Shown: one piece after another, positions 46,101-56,400 of the stretch | How the letters are laid out: every line of letters begins with the position of its first letter | How positions within the stretch are numbered: the stretch's first letter is position 1 | NCBI GenBank assembly: GCA_023807065.1 | Contig: JAJJLU010003530.1 | Location: 1 to 59,541 of the forward strand | Length of the DNA stretch: 59,541 nucleotides | Direction of reading: 5' to 3' | Source of the DNA: Isotricha intestinalis | Lineage: Eukaryota > Ciliophora > Litostomatea > Vestibuliferida > Isotrichidae | Notes under the pieces: model-generated | Told to the model about the DNA's origin: nothing | What the model saw: the letters and a program-made list of their open reading frames with translations, nothing else | Databases searched by the model: none | Position numbers and translations under genes: made by a program

Positions 46101-48619
46101 TTGTTTCTGGAATATTATTATTCATTAAATAAAATGAACAATCATTTTCATTACAAGTTAAATTTTGAGAATCAAAAAAATAATATTTAATATAATTTTC
46201 ATTTATATTTTTCTGTTTTTCTATTTTATAATAAACTGCTTTTTGATAATAAACACATTGACTTTCAGGTTGAATTATAGTAAAAATGTCATTAATATTT
46301 TTTTTCACACTTATAATTTTATCATATTCAATAAGACTATTATCTTTCTTTAAATAAGTAATTTTATAATCTCCTATTTGATTGATTGAATAAAAATATT
46401 TTCGAATATTATTTATTGTTTCAACAATTCTAATTTGTTCTTTATTTATATAAACTTTAACAGGAAAATCATATTTTGAATTTTCATAATAAAAATAAAA
46501 TTTAATAGGATTATCATTCTTAGATAATATGTAATAAACTTTTTCAATTCCTATTTTTGATTCATCAATATTATAAATAATTTGATAATCTAATTGAATA
46601 ATTTTTCCACATTTATTTTCATAATATAAATATAAATTTTCATCATCATAATTATTACAAATTAAAGTTTGATAATCATTTTTTATAGTACAATATTCAT
46701 AATTTCTTTCTTGATTTCCATTCCATAAAAAAAAACTTTCATTGTTTAATTCATTTCTAAATTCAGAAATACTATTTGAAAATTTAATTTCAATTGACTT
46801 CTTTTTATTTTCTTCATTTATTCTAAAAATTCTATTAATTAAAGTAGGTAATTTTACAATTGAGTAACCTATATAAATTGATTTTATTTTATTATTTTGA
46901 TAAAAGATTTCTGCAATTCCATTATTTTTTATATTTTCTTTTTTAATATAAAAAGGGATTAAAGTGTAATCAAAAGTATTATTTTCAATTTCAATATTAT
47001 TTTTAATAACTAAACTTTCATCGTTATTATATAAAACTTTAATTTCATTTTTATTTAAATTTAAAGGGAAATATAAATTAATAAAAACATCTTCTAACTT
47101 ATCAATATTATTATAAATATCTTGACAATCATTTTCAAAATCAACTCTTATAATATTTAATGTTGTAACATTTGTATATTTTTTTAATTGAGTTTCTAAA
47201 ACTCCAGGTTCAGATATTGGAGAAATAACTTTATATGATTTATTATCATTATTTTCAACACAATTAAATTGAATTGTTGATTTTAAATTCATTGGATTTT
47301 GAAAATTACTACAAAAAGCAGTTCCATATAATTTAAAAGCTTCTTCATTTTTAAATATTAAATTAGTTGTTGAATATTCTAATTTTAAATTGATATATCC
47401 TATAATTACATAATTAGGAGAAAAAATAATTTCATCTAAATTATAATTTATTAATATATTATTATTATCCTTAAAATTACTTCCATTTATTGAAATTGAA
47501 TTTTCGAAATTTTCATCTGGAAATAATTTCCTTTGTAATTGAATTAAATAATAAGAATAACCAAAATCATATTTTAAATCAAAGAATAAACTTTTATAAT
47601 CATCAGAAATAGATATTAAATTATCTTCATTTTCATTTCTATTATATTCAATTAATTGTTCTTCATTATCAGTATAATTTATATAAATTTTATTAAAAAA
47701 TCTTTATTTGGATTTGTTAAAGTTACTTCTTTATATTCTATAAAATTTATTGTTTTATTTAAAATTGATATTTCAAATTCTGCTTCATCAATCTTTTTAG
47801 AAGAAAAAATATTATCAATTAATTTTCCATTAAAAAAAATATCTGTATCTCCATAAGAAGAAATTCTTTCATTAAAATAACAATAATAATTTTTATCATT
47901 TATATTATAATCTGATGTTTTATTACAAGTAATTTGAGTTTCATTCAATTGAAATTTTTCAGGTAAAAAATTACAATCACATTTAAATATAATTTTATTT
48001 AATTGTGGATAAAAATATTTATCAAAAGATATTTTAGTAAATTGAATTTTTTTTTCATAAAGAATATCATCATCTTCATCATTTTCAATAATTCTTAAAT
48101 AAGAATTTAAAGAAGGATTTATTTCTTGATAAAGTGTATAAACATTATTATTTTTTTCAAAGTAATATTTTTTATCAATAACAATTTGAATATTATCAGT
48201 TGTAAAAGTATTTTTAAGAATTAAAGTATATGTAACATTTTCTTTATTTGAATAACAAAGAACATTTCTTGATATTTCTATATTAAAAAAATCATCTATT
48301 GAATTTAAAATTCCTACTTTTTGATTTAATTTCATTTCAATTTTTTCATTTTTTTCTGTGTAATTATATTTAAATGAATAAATTCCATTTAATTCACAAA
48401 CAAATAAAGAATATGATATATTTTTACAAATAGAATAATCTTTTTCATTTAAAGTTGAATATAAATTTATATAAGAGTTTATTCCATTAATTGAAACTGA
48501 AATTACTTTTGATTTTTGGTTTGATATAAATATAGTTCTTGAAAATTTGGTTGTTATTTCTTCTTTTGAGAATGAAATTAAAAACAAAAATAAAATAAAT
48601 TTATTATTACATTCATCAT
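37184..48619 (-). CDS. Giant multi-domain cell-surface receptor-like protein, broken into three long frames
   Basis: Long minus-strand open frames cover nearly the whole interval (48587-47679, then about 47676-44599, then about 44550-37184) and read as one protein of about 3,800 residues. The likely start is the ATG at 48619, giving a signal peptide (MMNVIINLFYFCFLISFS) if one base is restored in a T-run at 48580-48584. The ectodomain is a long series of Asn/Ile/Tyr-rich beta-type repeats with paired Cys. It is followed by a Cys-rich region and an EGF-like module (CQNNDNCF...CNCTENYYGLKC), a membrane helix (GFWIHLILIILGIIIEIIFW), a cytosolic Asn/Lys loop, and about four more membrane helices before the C-terminus. 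The third frame has no ATG before mid-domain at 44269, so it must be joined to the upstream frames. The architecture recalls large adhesion or polycystin-like receptors, but I cannot show that family. Single-base frame breaks lie near 48580, 47697 and 44555-44614. Confidence 0.7.
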
Positions 48620-48817
48620 TTTTATTATTTTTTTAATTTTTCTTCAAAAAAAAAGGACAAAATTTAAACATTTAATCCAAAATTCATTCAAAAATAGATT
48701 CATAAATTTATATTAAAAATAAATAAATTAAAATTATTAATTTTCTTCAAAATATAAATTCTAAAAATTAAAAAAACGTCAATAAATAAAAAAAAATACT
48801 AAAAATAACAATAAAAT
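48620..48817. promoter_or_regulatory. Divergent promoter between surface protein and ABC transporter genes
   Basis: 198 nt between the inferred start of the giant surface gene (-) and the ATG of the ABC transporter (+). It is A-rich on the + strand just before 48818. No defined motif. Confidence 0.35.
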
Positions 48818-50626
48818 ATGTTACCTAAATTTATTACTGATTTTCGTAAAGAAGATTATGAATATATGATTCGTTTATGGAAAATATCATTTAATCATAA
48901 AAGATATTTGATTCCTGCAATGATAACATTAATGATAATAACATTTGAAAATTTACTATATCCAATTTTATTTGGAAAAATAGCAAATTTATCTTCAAAT
49001 AATTTTGAAGAAATAATGAAAAATTTAAATAAATATATATTATTTGGTATAATATCAACATCAATTTTAACAATTGATCATATTGTTTCTGATTTATTTA
49101 TCATGAATTTTGTTAAAGATATAAGAAAAAATTATTATAAAAGTTTATTATTAAAAGATATTGAATTTTATGATAAACATAAAACAAGTTATTTATTTGA
49201 TATTTTAACAGGAGATATTTCAGGATTAAAAAATAGTTTATTATTAGAATTTACTAAAATGGTTAAAGAAACTTTTCATTTAATAGGAGCTATTTTTGCA
49301 ATGATTTATGTATCATTTCGCTTAACATGTTTATTGATTTTTATAATTCCAATATTATATTATTTAAAAAAATTCACTGATAAATTAAGAAGAAAAGAAT
49401 ACGATAAAATAAATCATTTTCAATCTTCTTCTCATAATATGGTTTTAGAAAGTTTAGAAAATATAAAAATAGTAAAAAGTTTTTCAACAGAAAAAAAAGA
49501 ATATGAAAAATATTCAAAAAGATTAGAAGAAATGTATGAATTAGAACATAATATTTTAATTAAAACTGAAATAATGGATAATTTAGGAAGAGGAATATTT
49601 GTATTAGGCTTAATTATAGTTTTTAAAATAGGATATACATGGTTAAAAGATGATCAAATAACAAAAGGAAATCTAACTTCATTTGGGATTTATTCATATA
49701 TATTATATCAAACTTTTTATCGTTTTGGAGCATTTAAAAACAGAATAACAAATAGTATACTTTCTGCAGAAAGATTATTTAAAATTATAGATTATAAACC
49801 AACAATAGATTGTAAAGCATTTGATGAAAAAAATTCAGGTTTAATAAGAAATTTAGAAGGTAATATAACATTAAAAAATATTAATTTTAATTATCCTTCA
49901 AAAAAAGATGTTCAAGTGATTAAAAATTTAAATATCAATATTAAAACAGGAGAAAAAATAGGAATAGTAGGTTTAAGTGGAAGTGGAAAATCAACAATAA
50001 TTAATTTATTAGAAAGATTATATGAAATAAATGAATGTAAAAATTCAGAAATCTTATATGATAACATAAATATAAAAGAATATAATTTAAAAAATTTTCA
50101 TGATCAAATAGGTTATGTAAATCAAGAACCATCATTATTAGATAAGTCAATATTAGAAAATGTAATATATGGAATAGATAAATATAATGAAAATGAAGTA
50201 AAGAAATATTTATTAATGTCAAAAGCAGATTTTGTATATAATAAAAATTTATTTCCTAATGGAGTAAATACCATTGTTGGTGAAAAAGGAAGTAAATTAT
50301 CAGGAGGACAAAAACAAAGAATTGCTATTGCAAGAGCATTAATTAAAAAACCTAAAATATTAATTTTAGATGAAGCTACTTCTGCTTTGGATTCTAAAAG
50401 TGAATTTGAATTACAAGAAGAATTAAATTTATTAAATAAAGATATGACTATTATTATTGTCGCTCATAGATTAAGTACCATTAAAAATTGTAATATTATT
50501 CTTGTTGTTGATAAAGGAGAAATCGTTGAAATGGGAACTCATCATCAATTAATAAAACTTAATGGAGTTTATAAAGAGTTAATGGAAAAACAAATTGGGG
50601 AAAAAGAAAGTTTGGACATCAAATAA
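48818..50626 (+). CDS. ABC half-transporter, B (MDR/TAP) type
   Basis: 602 residues: one transmembrane domain (about 25-310, roughly six helices) followed by one nucleotide-binding domain (about 345-595), the half-transporter layout of the ABCB family. All catalytic motifs are intact: Walker A GLSGSGKST (from about Gly385), Q-loop YVNQEPSLLD, signature LSGGQKQRIAIARA, Walker B ILILDEATSALDS and switch His in IIVAHRLST. It should work as a homodimer or heterodimer exporting a lipid, peptide or drug-like substrate. There is no clear mitochondrial or hydrogenosomal leader; the first 25 residues are charged, so plasma or endomembrane location is more likely than ATM1/HMT type. It converges with the gene at 50763. 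Confidence 0.95.
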   Translation: MLPKFITDFRKEDYEYMIRLWKISFNHKRYLIPAMITLMIITFENLLYPILFGKIANLSSNNFEEIMKNLNKYILFGIISTSILTIDHIVSDLFIMNFVKDIRKNYYKSLLLKDIEFYDKHKTSYLFDILTGDISGLKNSLLLEFTKMVKETFHLIGAIFAMIYVSFRLTCLLIFIIPILYYLKKFTDKLRRKEYDKINHFQSSSHNMVLESLENIKIVKSFSTEKKEYEKYSKRLEEMYELEHNILIKTEIMDNLGRGIFVLGLIIVFKIGYTWLKDDQITKGNLTSFGIYSYILYQTFYRFGAFKNRITNSILSAERLFKIIDYKPTIDCKAFDEKNSGLIRNLEGNITLKNINFNYPSKKDVQVIKNLNINIKTGEKIGIVGLSGSGKSTIINLLERLYEINECKNSEILYDNINIKEYNLKNFHDQIGYVNQEPSLLDKSILENVIYGIDKYNENEVKKYLLMSKADFVYNKNLFPNGVNTIVGEKGSKLSGGQKQRIAIARALIKKPKILILDEATSALDSKSEFELQEELNLLNKDMTIIIVAHRLSTIKNCNIILVVDKGEIVEMGTHHQLIKLNGVYKELMEKQIGEKESLDIK

Positions 50627-50762
50627 ATGAAATGGAATTTTTTGTTTTTCTTTATTTGTTTTTTATTTTTTTTTTGTATATATTTAATTATTTTTATTTA
50701 TTTATATAAAGATATTTAAAATTATACTTTTACTTTTATTTTTTTTTGAATATTTAATTTAT

Positions 50763-52061
50763 TTATAATTTAATTGAATTTATAAAAGTCAAAAATTCCT
50801 TTTTAAATATATTATTCCTTAAATCTTGATTTATTGGAATCAATATTTCTCCTGTGATTATTTTTTTAACTTTATTTAAAATTTGTAAAACTTTTTCAAT
50901 TTCATTCAGTTGTTTTATTTCTTGTTTTTTAATTGAATTATGAATAATTTGTTTGATTTTTTTTTTCAAAATTGAATAAATTAAATTTTTATAAAAACTG
51001 ATTATCATATATTTAAAAGACTCAAAATACTTTTCTTTTATAAATAATTTTTTTTTCTCTGAATATATTGTAATATCAAATTCATCTAATAATTCATTAA
51101 TAAATTGAAATACTTTTTCATCAAAAGGATTAAACAAAAAATAAGTAATAAGGAATTTTAAATAAGTTAAAATTAACTTTTCATCTATAAATTTAAATTT
51201 TTCAATTAAGAAAACTTTTTTTTCTTCTCCTATATATTCATCATTTGTAAAATTTTGGTAATTTTCTAAATAATAAATTTCAACCATTTCTTTAAACTTT
51301 TCAATTAAACCAAAATTTGAAAAATTAATATCTACAATTAAAGAAAATTGAATAATATTTTCTTTTTCAGATTTTTCTTCATCTAAAGGAGAAATTAAAG
51401 AATTATAATAATTAAATTTATATTGATTATTTTTCAAATAAATATTAATATATTCATTTTTATAAATTAAATCTTTTAAATCTTTCAATAACATTTTTTG
51501 AGATAAAAAATCAAGTAAAAAATCATAGAAATTAAAAGAATTATTTTTAATTAAAGGAATAGCTCTACATAAATTTTTAATAAATAAATTAATTTCCAAT
51601 TTTCCTTCAAGAAAATATTCAATTAAAGATTTATAAAAAATAATTTCACCACAATTCATAAATCTATTTTCATTACTAAAAGTTTGAAGATTCATTATTG
51701 CTTTTGTATATTGTTTTGTTCTTACTAAAAAAATTGCATAATCAATTATTATTTCATAATCTGCTTTTCTTGTTAAAACATTATCTAACATATCATTTAT
51801 TATTGGAATTATATTTTCTTGCATTTTTTCATTTATACTTAATTTTTCTAATAAGGAAAATACAAATATTGCACATTTATATTTTAATTTTTCTGTTATT
51901 TTAGAATGAATTAATTGAATTAATAGTTTTAAACAAAAAAATGGATTTATTGTTTTACTATTATATTCTCTTAATAAAAGTTTATATAACGAAGAATAAA
52001 ATTGATTTAATAAAATTCTGTCTTCAATAATTGATTCTTTTTTAATTATTTTATTTTCCAT
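50763..52061 (-). CDS. Unrecognised helical protein
   Basis: 432 residues, predicted almost entirely helical, with less low-complexity sequence than its neighbours. Segments such as RTKQYTKAIMNLQTFSNENR and EIIFYKSLIEYFLEGKL resemble TPR-like helical pairs, but I cannot count convincing repeats. A basic C-terminal helix region (KKKIKQIIHNSIKKQEIKQ) lies at about 360-385. No signal peptide, membrane helix or catalytic motif is seen. It is transcribed divergently from the next gene with only 58 nt between start codons. A helical-repeat scaffold is the best guess. Confidence 0.6.
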   Translation of the reverse strand: MENKIIKKESIIEDRILLNQFYSSLYKLLLREYNSKTINPFFCLKLLIQLIHSKITEKLKYKCAIFVFSLLEKLSINEKMQENIIPIINDMLDNVLTRKADYEIIIDYAIFLVRTKQYTKAIMNLQTFSNENRFMNCGEIIFYKSLIEYFLEGKLEINLFIKNLCRAIPLIKNNSFNFYDFLLDFLSQKMLLKDLKDLIYKNEYINIYLKNNQYKFNYYNSLISPLDEEKSEKENIIQFSLIVDINFSNFGLIEKFKEMVEIYYLENYQNFTNDEYIGEEKKVFLIEKFKFIDEKLILTYLKFLITYFLFNPFDEKVFQFINELLDEFDITIYSEKKKLFIKEKYFESFKYMIISFYKNLIYSILKKKIKQIIHNSIKKQEIKQLNEIEKVLQILNKVKKIITGEILIPINQDLRNNIFKKEFLTFINSIKL

Positions 52062-52119
52062 AATTTAATAAAAAAAGATAATATGAATTTAATATTATTT
52101 TTATATAATTTATTGAAAA
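52062..52119. promoter_or_regulatory. 58-nt bidirectional promoter
   Basis: Only 58 nt separate the ATG at 52061 (-) from the ATG at 52120 (+). The interval is nearly pure A+T. Both promoters and 5' leaders must fit here or overlap the coding regions, so the two genes are candidates for co-expression. Confidence 0.45.
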
Positions 52120-53334
52120 ATGATTATGGAAAATTTAAACAAAGTTCAAAATAATCAATATAATAATTATTCAAAATCTTTAAAAAATATATATAGGAAA
52201 TTAATAGAAGAATTTGAATCTCATTTATTACCTGAAAATAAGAAATTAGCAATGTTTGATTATTTAAAAAATAATTGTGATATTAATTTTTCAAACGATG
52301 TTATTTTAATTTTAGAAGATTTTAATTCTATTATTTCACAAGCAATTCAAGCAATAAGAAGTTTATTAAGTGAAAATGAAAGATTAATTGAAAGTAAAAA
52401 TTTAATTAATAATATTTCTGATTATTATAATAAAGTAAATAATAATGAAAATTTTAGTGAACATAATTTAAATAATAGAAATAATAATTATAATTATGAT
52501 TACACAAATTTTAGTCATAATAATAATAATAATAATAATTTGAATAATTATAATTATGATTATTCAAATAATAATAATTTCAATGATTTTAATTATAGTA
52601 ATAACAATACTTTTAATAATGAAAATAAAAAAGAAAATGAAAATATACAAAATCCTTTAAATTTTAAATATGGGAAAAATATGGAAATGATTAATAATGA
52701 GCCTTTAAAAAAACCTATAAGAGAACAATTAAAAAAAATGTCAAAAGAAAATCCTAATAATAATATTCAAAATTTGAGTAATTTTAGTAACTCAAGTAAA
52801 AATTCTTTAAGAATGGTTTTAAATGGTCAAATTCCAATAAATGAAAATAATAAAACTAATGAAAAAAATATAAATAATAATAATATAAATGAAATGATTT
52901 CTTTAACAAAAAGAAGAGAAATGGAAATTTTAAAAGTTACAAATGAAATATTAAAATTAATAGAAATAGCAAATGAGAAAAAAAATTATTTAGTTGAAAA
53001 ATATATTAATTCATCTTCAAATAATTATGAATCTGATTATAAAGAATTTATTGATAGAATTATTAATTATAAATATGATATTTTGACTTTAAATAATATT
53101 TTAAAAGATTTAAATGATTTTTCTTCAATTATTCCCAATTATCAAATAAATAAAAAAAAAGAAAATAAATCTTATTCAAAAGAAAAAGTAAAAAATCCAA
53201 TTTTTGAAAATAATAATTTTTATGAAAATACTGAAGATTTTAAAAATAATTTAAGAAAATATTCTTCTAATAATTCAGTTAATAAGAAACCTTTTATAAA
53301 TGCAACAAATCCTTATAGTCATTTATTTTCTTAA
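52120..53334 (+). CDS. Asn-rich protein with helical ends
   Basis: 404 residues. Residues 1-95 are a helical domain with normal complexity (KSLKNIYRKLIEEFESHLLP, then NDVILILEDFNSIISQAIQA), followed by a long Asn/Tyr-rich tract (about 100-190) and a second Asn-rich region. A helical segment (about 265-340, MEILKVTNEILKLIEIANEK) precedes a disordered tail. No catalytic or membrane features. A start at the second Met (MENLNK, two codons later) is equally possible. It lies 85 nt upstream of the BEACH gene on the same strand. Not recognised. Confidence 0.6.
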   Translation: MIMENLNKVQNNQYNNYSKSLKNIYRKLIEEFESHLLPENKKLAMFDYLKNNCDINFSNDVILILEDFNSIISQAIQAIRSLLSENERLIESKNLINNISDYYNKVNNNENFSEHNLNNRNNNYNYDYTNFSHNNNNNNNLNNYNYDYSNNNNFNDFNYSNNNTFNNENKKENENIQNPLNFKYGKNMEMINNEPLKKPIREQLKKMSKENPNNNIQNLSNFSNSSKNSLRMVLNGQIPINENNKTNEKNINNNNINEMISLTKRREMEILKVTNEILKLIEIANEKKNYLVEKYINSSSNNYESDYKEFIDRIINYKYDILTLNNILKDLNDFSSIIPNYQINKKKENKSYSKEKVKNPIFENNNFYENTEDFKNNLRKYSSNNSVNKKPFINATNPYSHLFS

Positions 53335-53419
53335 ATAAATAAATTTTTTAATTTTTAATTGTACAAAAAGATTTTTTTTATTTAAAGTTTAATATTATAA
53401 TTTATTATTTTATATTTAA

Positions 53420-56400
53420 ATGGAAAATGAAATAAATATTTTTACCGACAAAGGATTAATAGAAGAAATAACATTTGAAAAAACAAAATTATATTTAGAA
53501 AGATTAAAAAATAATGATATGGATAATATAAAAATTTTATTAAATAATATTTATATTCAAATTGAGCAATCATATATAATTTCAGATATCTTAAATAATG
53601 AAATTTTAGAGAAAAATAAATTAATTCTTATTCTTATTGATATTTATTTAAATGAAGACAATGAAATAAATGAAAGTATAATAATTGAAACTATATATCA
53701 ATTACAATATAAAATAATGATTAAAAGAGAATATTTTTATTTTATTTGTCAAAAAATAAGAAAATATATTGAAGAAGGAAACAAAAATGAGAATTTTATT
53801 ATAAAATGTATTAATATATTTACAATTTTTTTATTAGGAAAACAACTTAATTTAAGTAATATTTCTGTTTCTGATAGTTTATTTATAGAAAAAACAAATG
53901 TAATCTGTGAATTTGAAAATTATAGATTAATTCCTAAAAAATTAACATTTGATTATTTTAGTTTTTATAATTTAAAAGAAGGATTAATTCTTAATGAAAT
54001 TTCCAATTTTTCTTTAAATAATTCTTTCTTTACAATTGTTTTTAAAATAGAATCATATAAAAATTTTTCTCTTTTAATTATTGAAATTAATGATTTATTA
54101 AATTTGGATATTTCAATTCAAAATAAAGAACTAATAATAAAATTTAATGAAAAAGAATTTTCATTTATGAAAGAAAAAGAAATTAAAGTTAATAAATTTT
54201 ATGTTTTACAAATACAATTTTTAATTTCTGATTACACAGATTTAAATAATATTTCTCAAAATAATTTTAAAGTTGAATTAAAAAGCGAAAGAAAAAATAA
54301 ATCAGAAGAATTGCCTAAAAATATTTTTGTGAAAGAAGATAAACAAAAGAGTAATAATAATAATAAATTATATAAAATAACATTATTAAAAAATTTTAGT
54401 GGATTAGTAAAAACAATATTTTTTTCAAAAACTAAAATAAATAATAATGAATCTTTATTTGATATAACTAATTATTTAAATTATTATTTTATAATATCTC
54501 CTTTATCATATAATAATAATATTATAATTGATCCAATAAATAATTATCAAATTGAAATAAAAGATACTTTTTTAAATCAAATAATAAATAAACAAAATAA
54601 TTTTTCTTTTATAGAAAAAATAGAAATTCTTCTTCCAATTTTAGAAATAGTATATTTAAATAATTTTGAAAATGCAGCTCAAAATTTATTTGAATTATTT
54701 GATTTAATGTTTTTACAAAAAAAGAAAAAAAAAAATTTTAAAAAAGTAAATAAATATATTAAATTAATAAATAAATTTATAGAATTTTCAAATATAAATT
54801 GGATAAGAGAAGCAAATATTAAAAATGATGAATTTTTAAGTTTATTTTTATTAAAAAATATTAATGAATATTCAAAAGAAATTTGTGAAAAAATTTTTGA
54901 AAAGATTGAAAAAAAAAATGTAATTTCTCAACAAATTAAATTATGGCTTTTTTATGGTGGAAAAGGAGATTTTATAAATTTAAAAGATATTATTTTCCCA
55001 AAATTAGTTACAAAAATTTTAGAAAATGAAAATAATCTTAAAGATATTTTTTATTTATATAGTAAAAATCCAAACAGTTTTCTTTTTTTATTTTTACTTA
55101 TAACTTTTCAATCAAAAGAATGTTATAAATATTATGATTTAATTAGAAAAAATAAATATTTTTATTTATTATATTTCTATTTTCAAAAGGGAAAATTTAA
55201 TGATTTATTTTTAAATGATAATATAACTAAAATCCAAATAACAATAATTTTAATTCAAGTTTTAAAACAACTTTATCCAACAGAAAATGACCTTAATCAA
55301 AGTTTGAATGATCCATTTATAAAAAATGAATTTTTATATATTTTAAAACCCTTATTAAAAGAAAATATTAATGATAATGAAGATAATAAAGATTTTAATT
55401 TATTTAAATATATTGAAGATTTTATTGAAAAAGAAAATATAGAAACTATAAATAAAGAACAAGATCAACCAATAACTTTATTTTTACCAAAAGAATTTAA
55501 TATGAAAACAGATTTAATTCATTCATATAAAGAACATTTAAAATATTGTAATTTTTATAAAAAAATAAAGAAAAGATTATTTTTTTGGAATGGACCATAT
55601 TCGAATTATGATATTTTTTTTAATCAAAATAAAGAAAATGTTTTAGAATTAAAATTTAAATTATCCAATCATTTAACTCAAGAATTAACACTTCCTTTAT
55701 TAGTTCCTATTGCAAATATAAATGATTATCTTCCTATTTTTAGTAAATTTAAAAAGGAAAAAATGTTTAAAAGTTCTTTTGATAAAATTTATAAATTAAA
55801 TTTATATCCTTTTTATAATTTTTATGATAAATTTTCAATCAATTTTTTTAATTTTGATAATCAAGAAAATAAATCTGATTTTGAATATGATGTTTGTCAT
55901 ATAAAACCACTTATTCATGATAAAGGTTTTATAGAAATTAATAAAAAAAATATTCTTTTTTATAGTTATCCTTATTATATAAATAATAATGACAATGAAA
56001 ATTTTGATACAGAAAGAAAAAGTTGTTATGGTTGTTTATTCAATTTAAAAGAAAAAAATTCGAAAATATTAAGATATAAAAAAATAAAAATTAATAATGT
56101 AAAATATTATATTGAAAGAAAATATTTATTTGAAAAAAATGCAATTGAAATTTTTACTAATAATAATAAATCTTATTATTTTCGATTTCAAAATGTAAAA
56201 CAGAAAGATAATTTCATTGAAAAAATTAAAGAAATTAATAATCAAATTGTACAATTTAATAAAAATAAATTTGTAGATGAATGGAAAAAAGGATATATGT
56301 CAAATTTTGAATATATAATGAATGTTAATTTATTAGGAAATAGAAGTTATAGAGATCTTTCTCAATATCCTGTTTTTCCTTGGTTAATTAAAGATAATGA

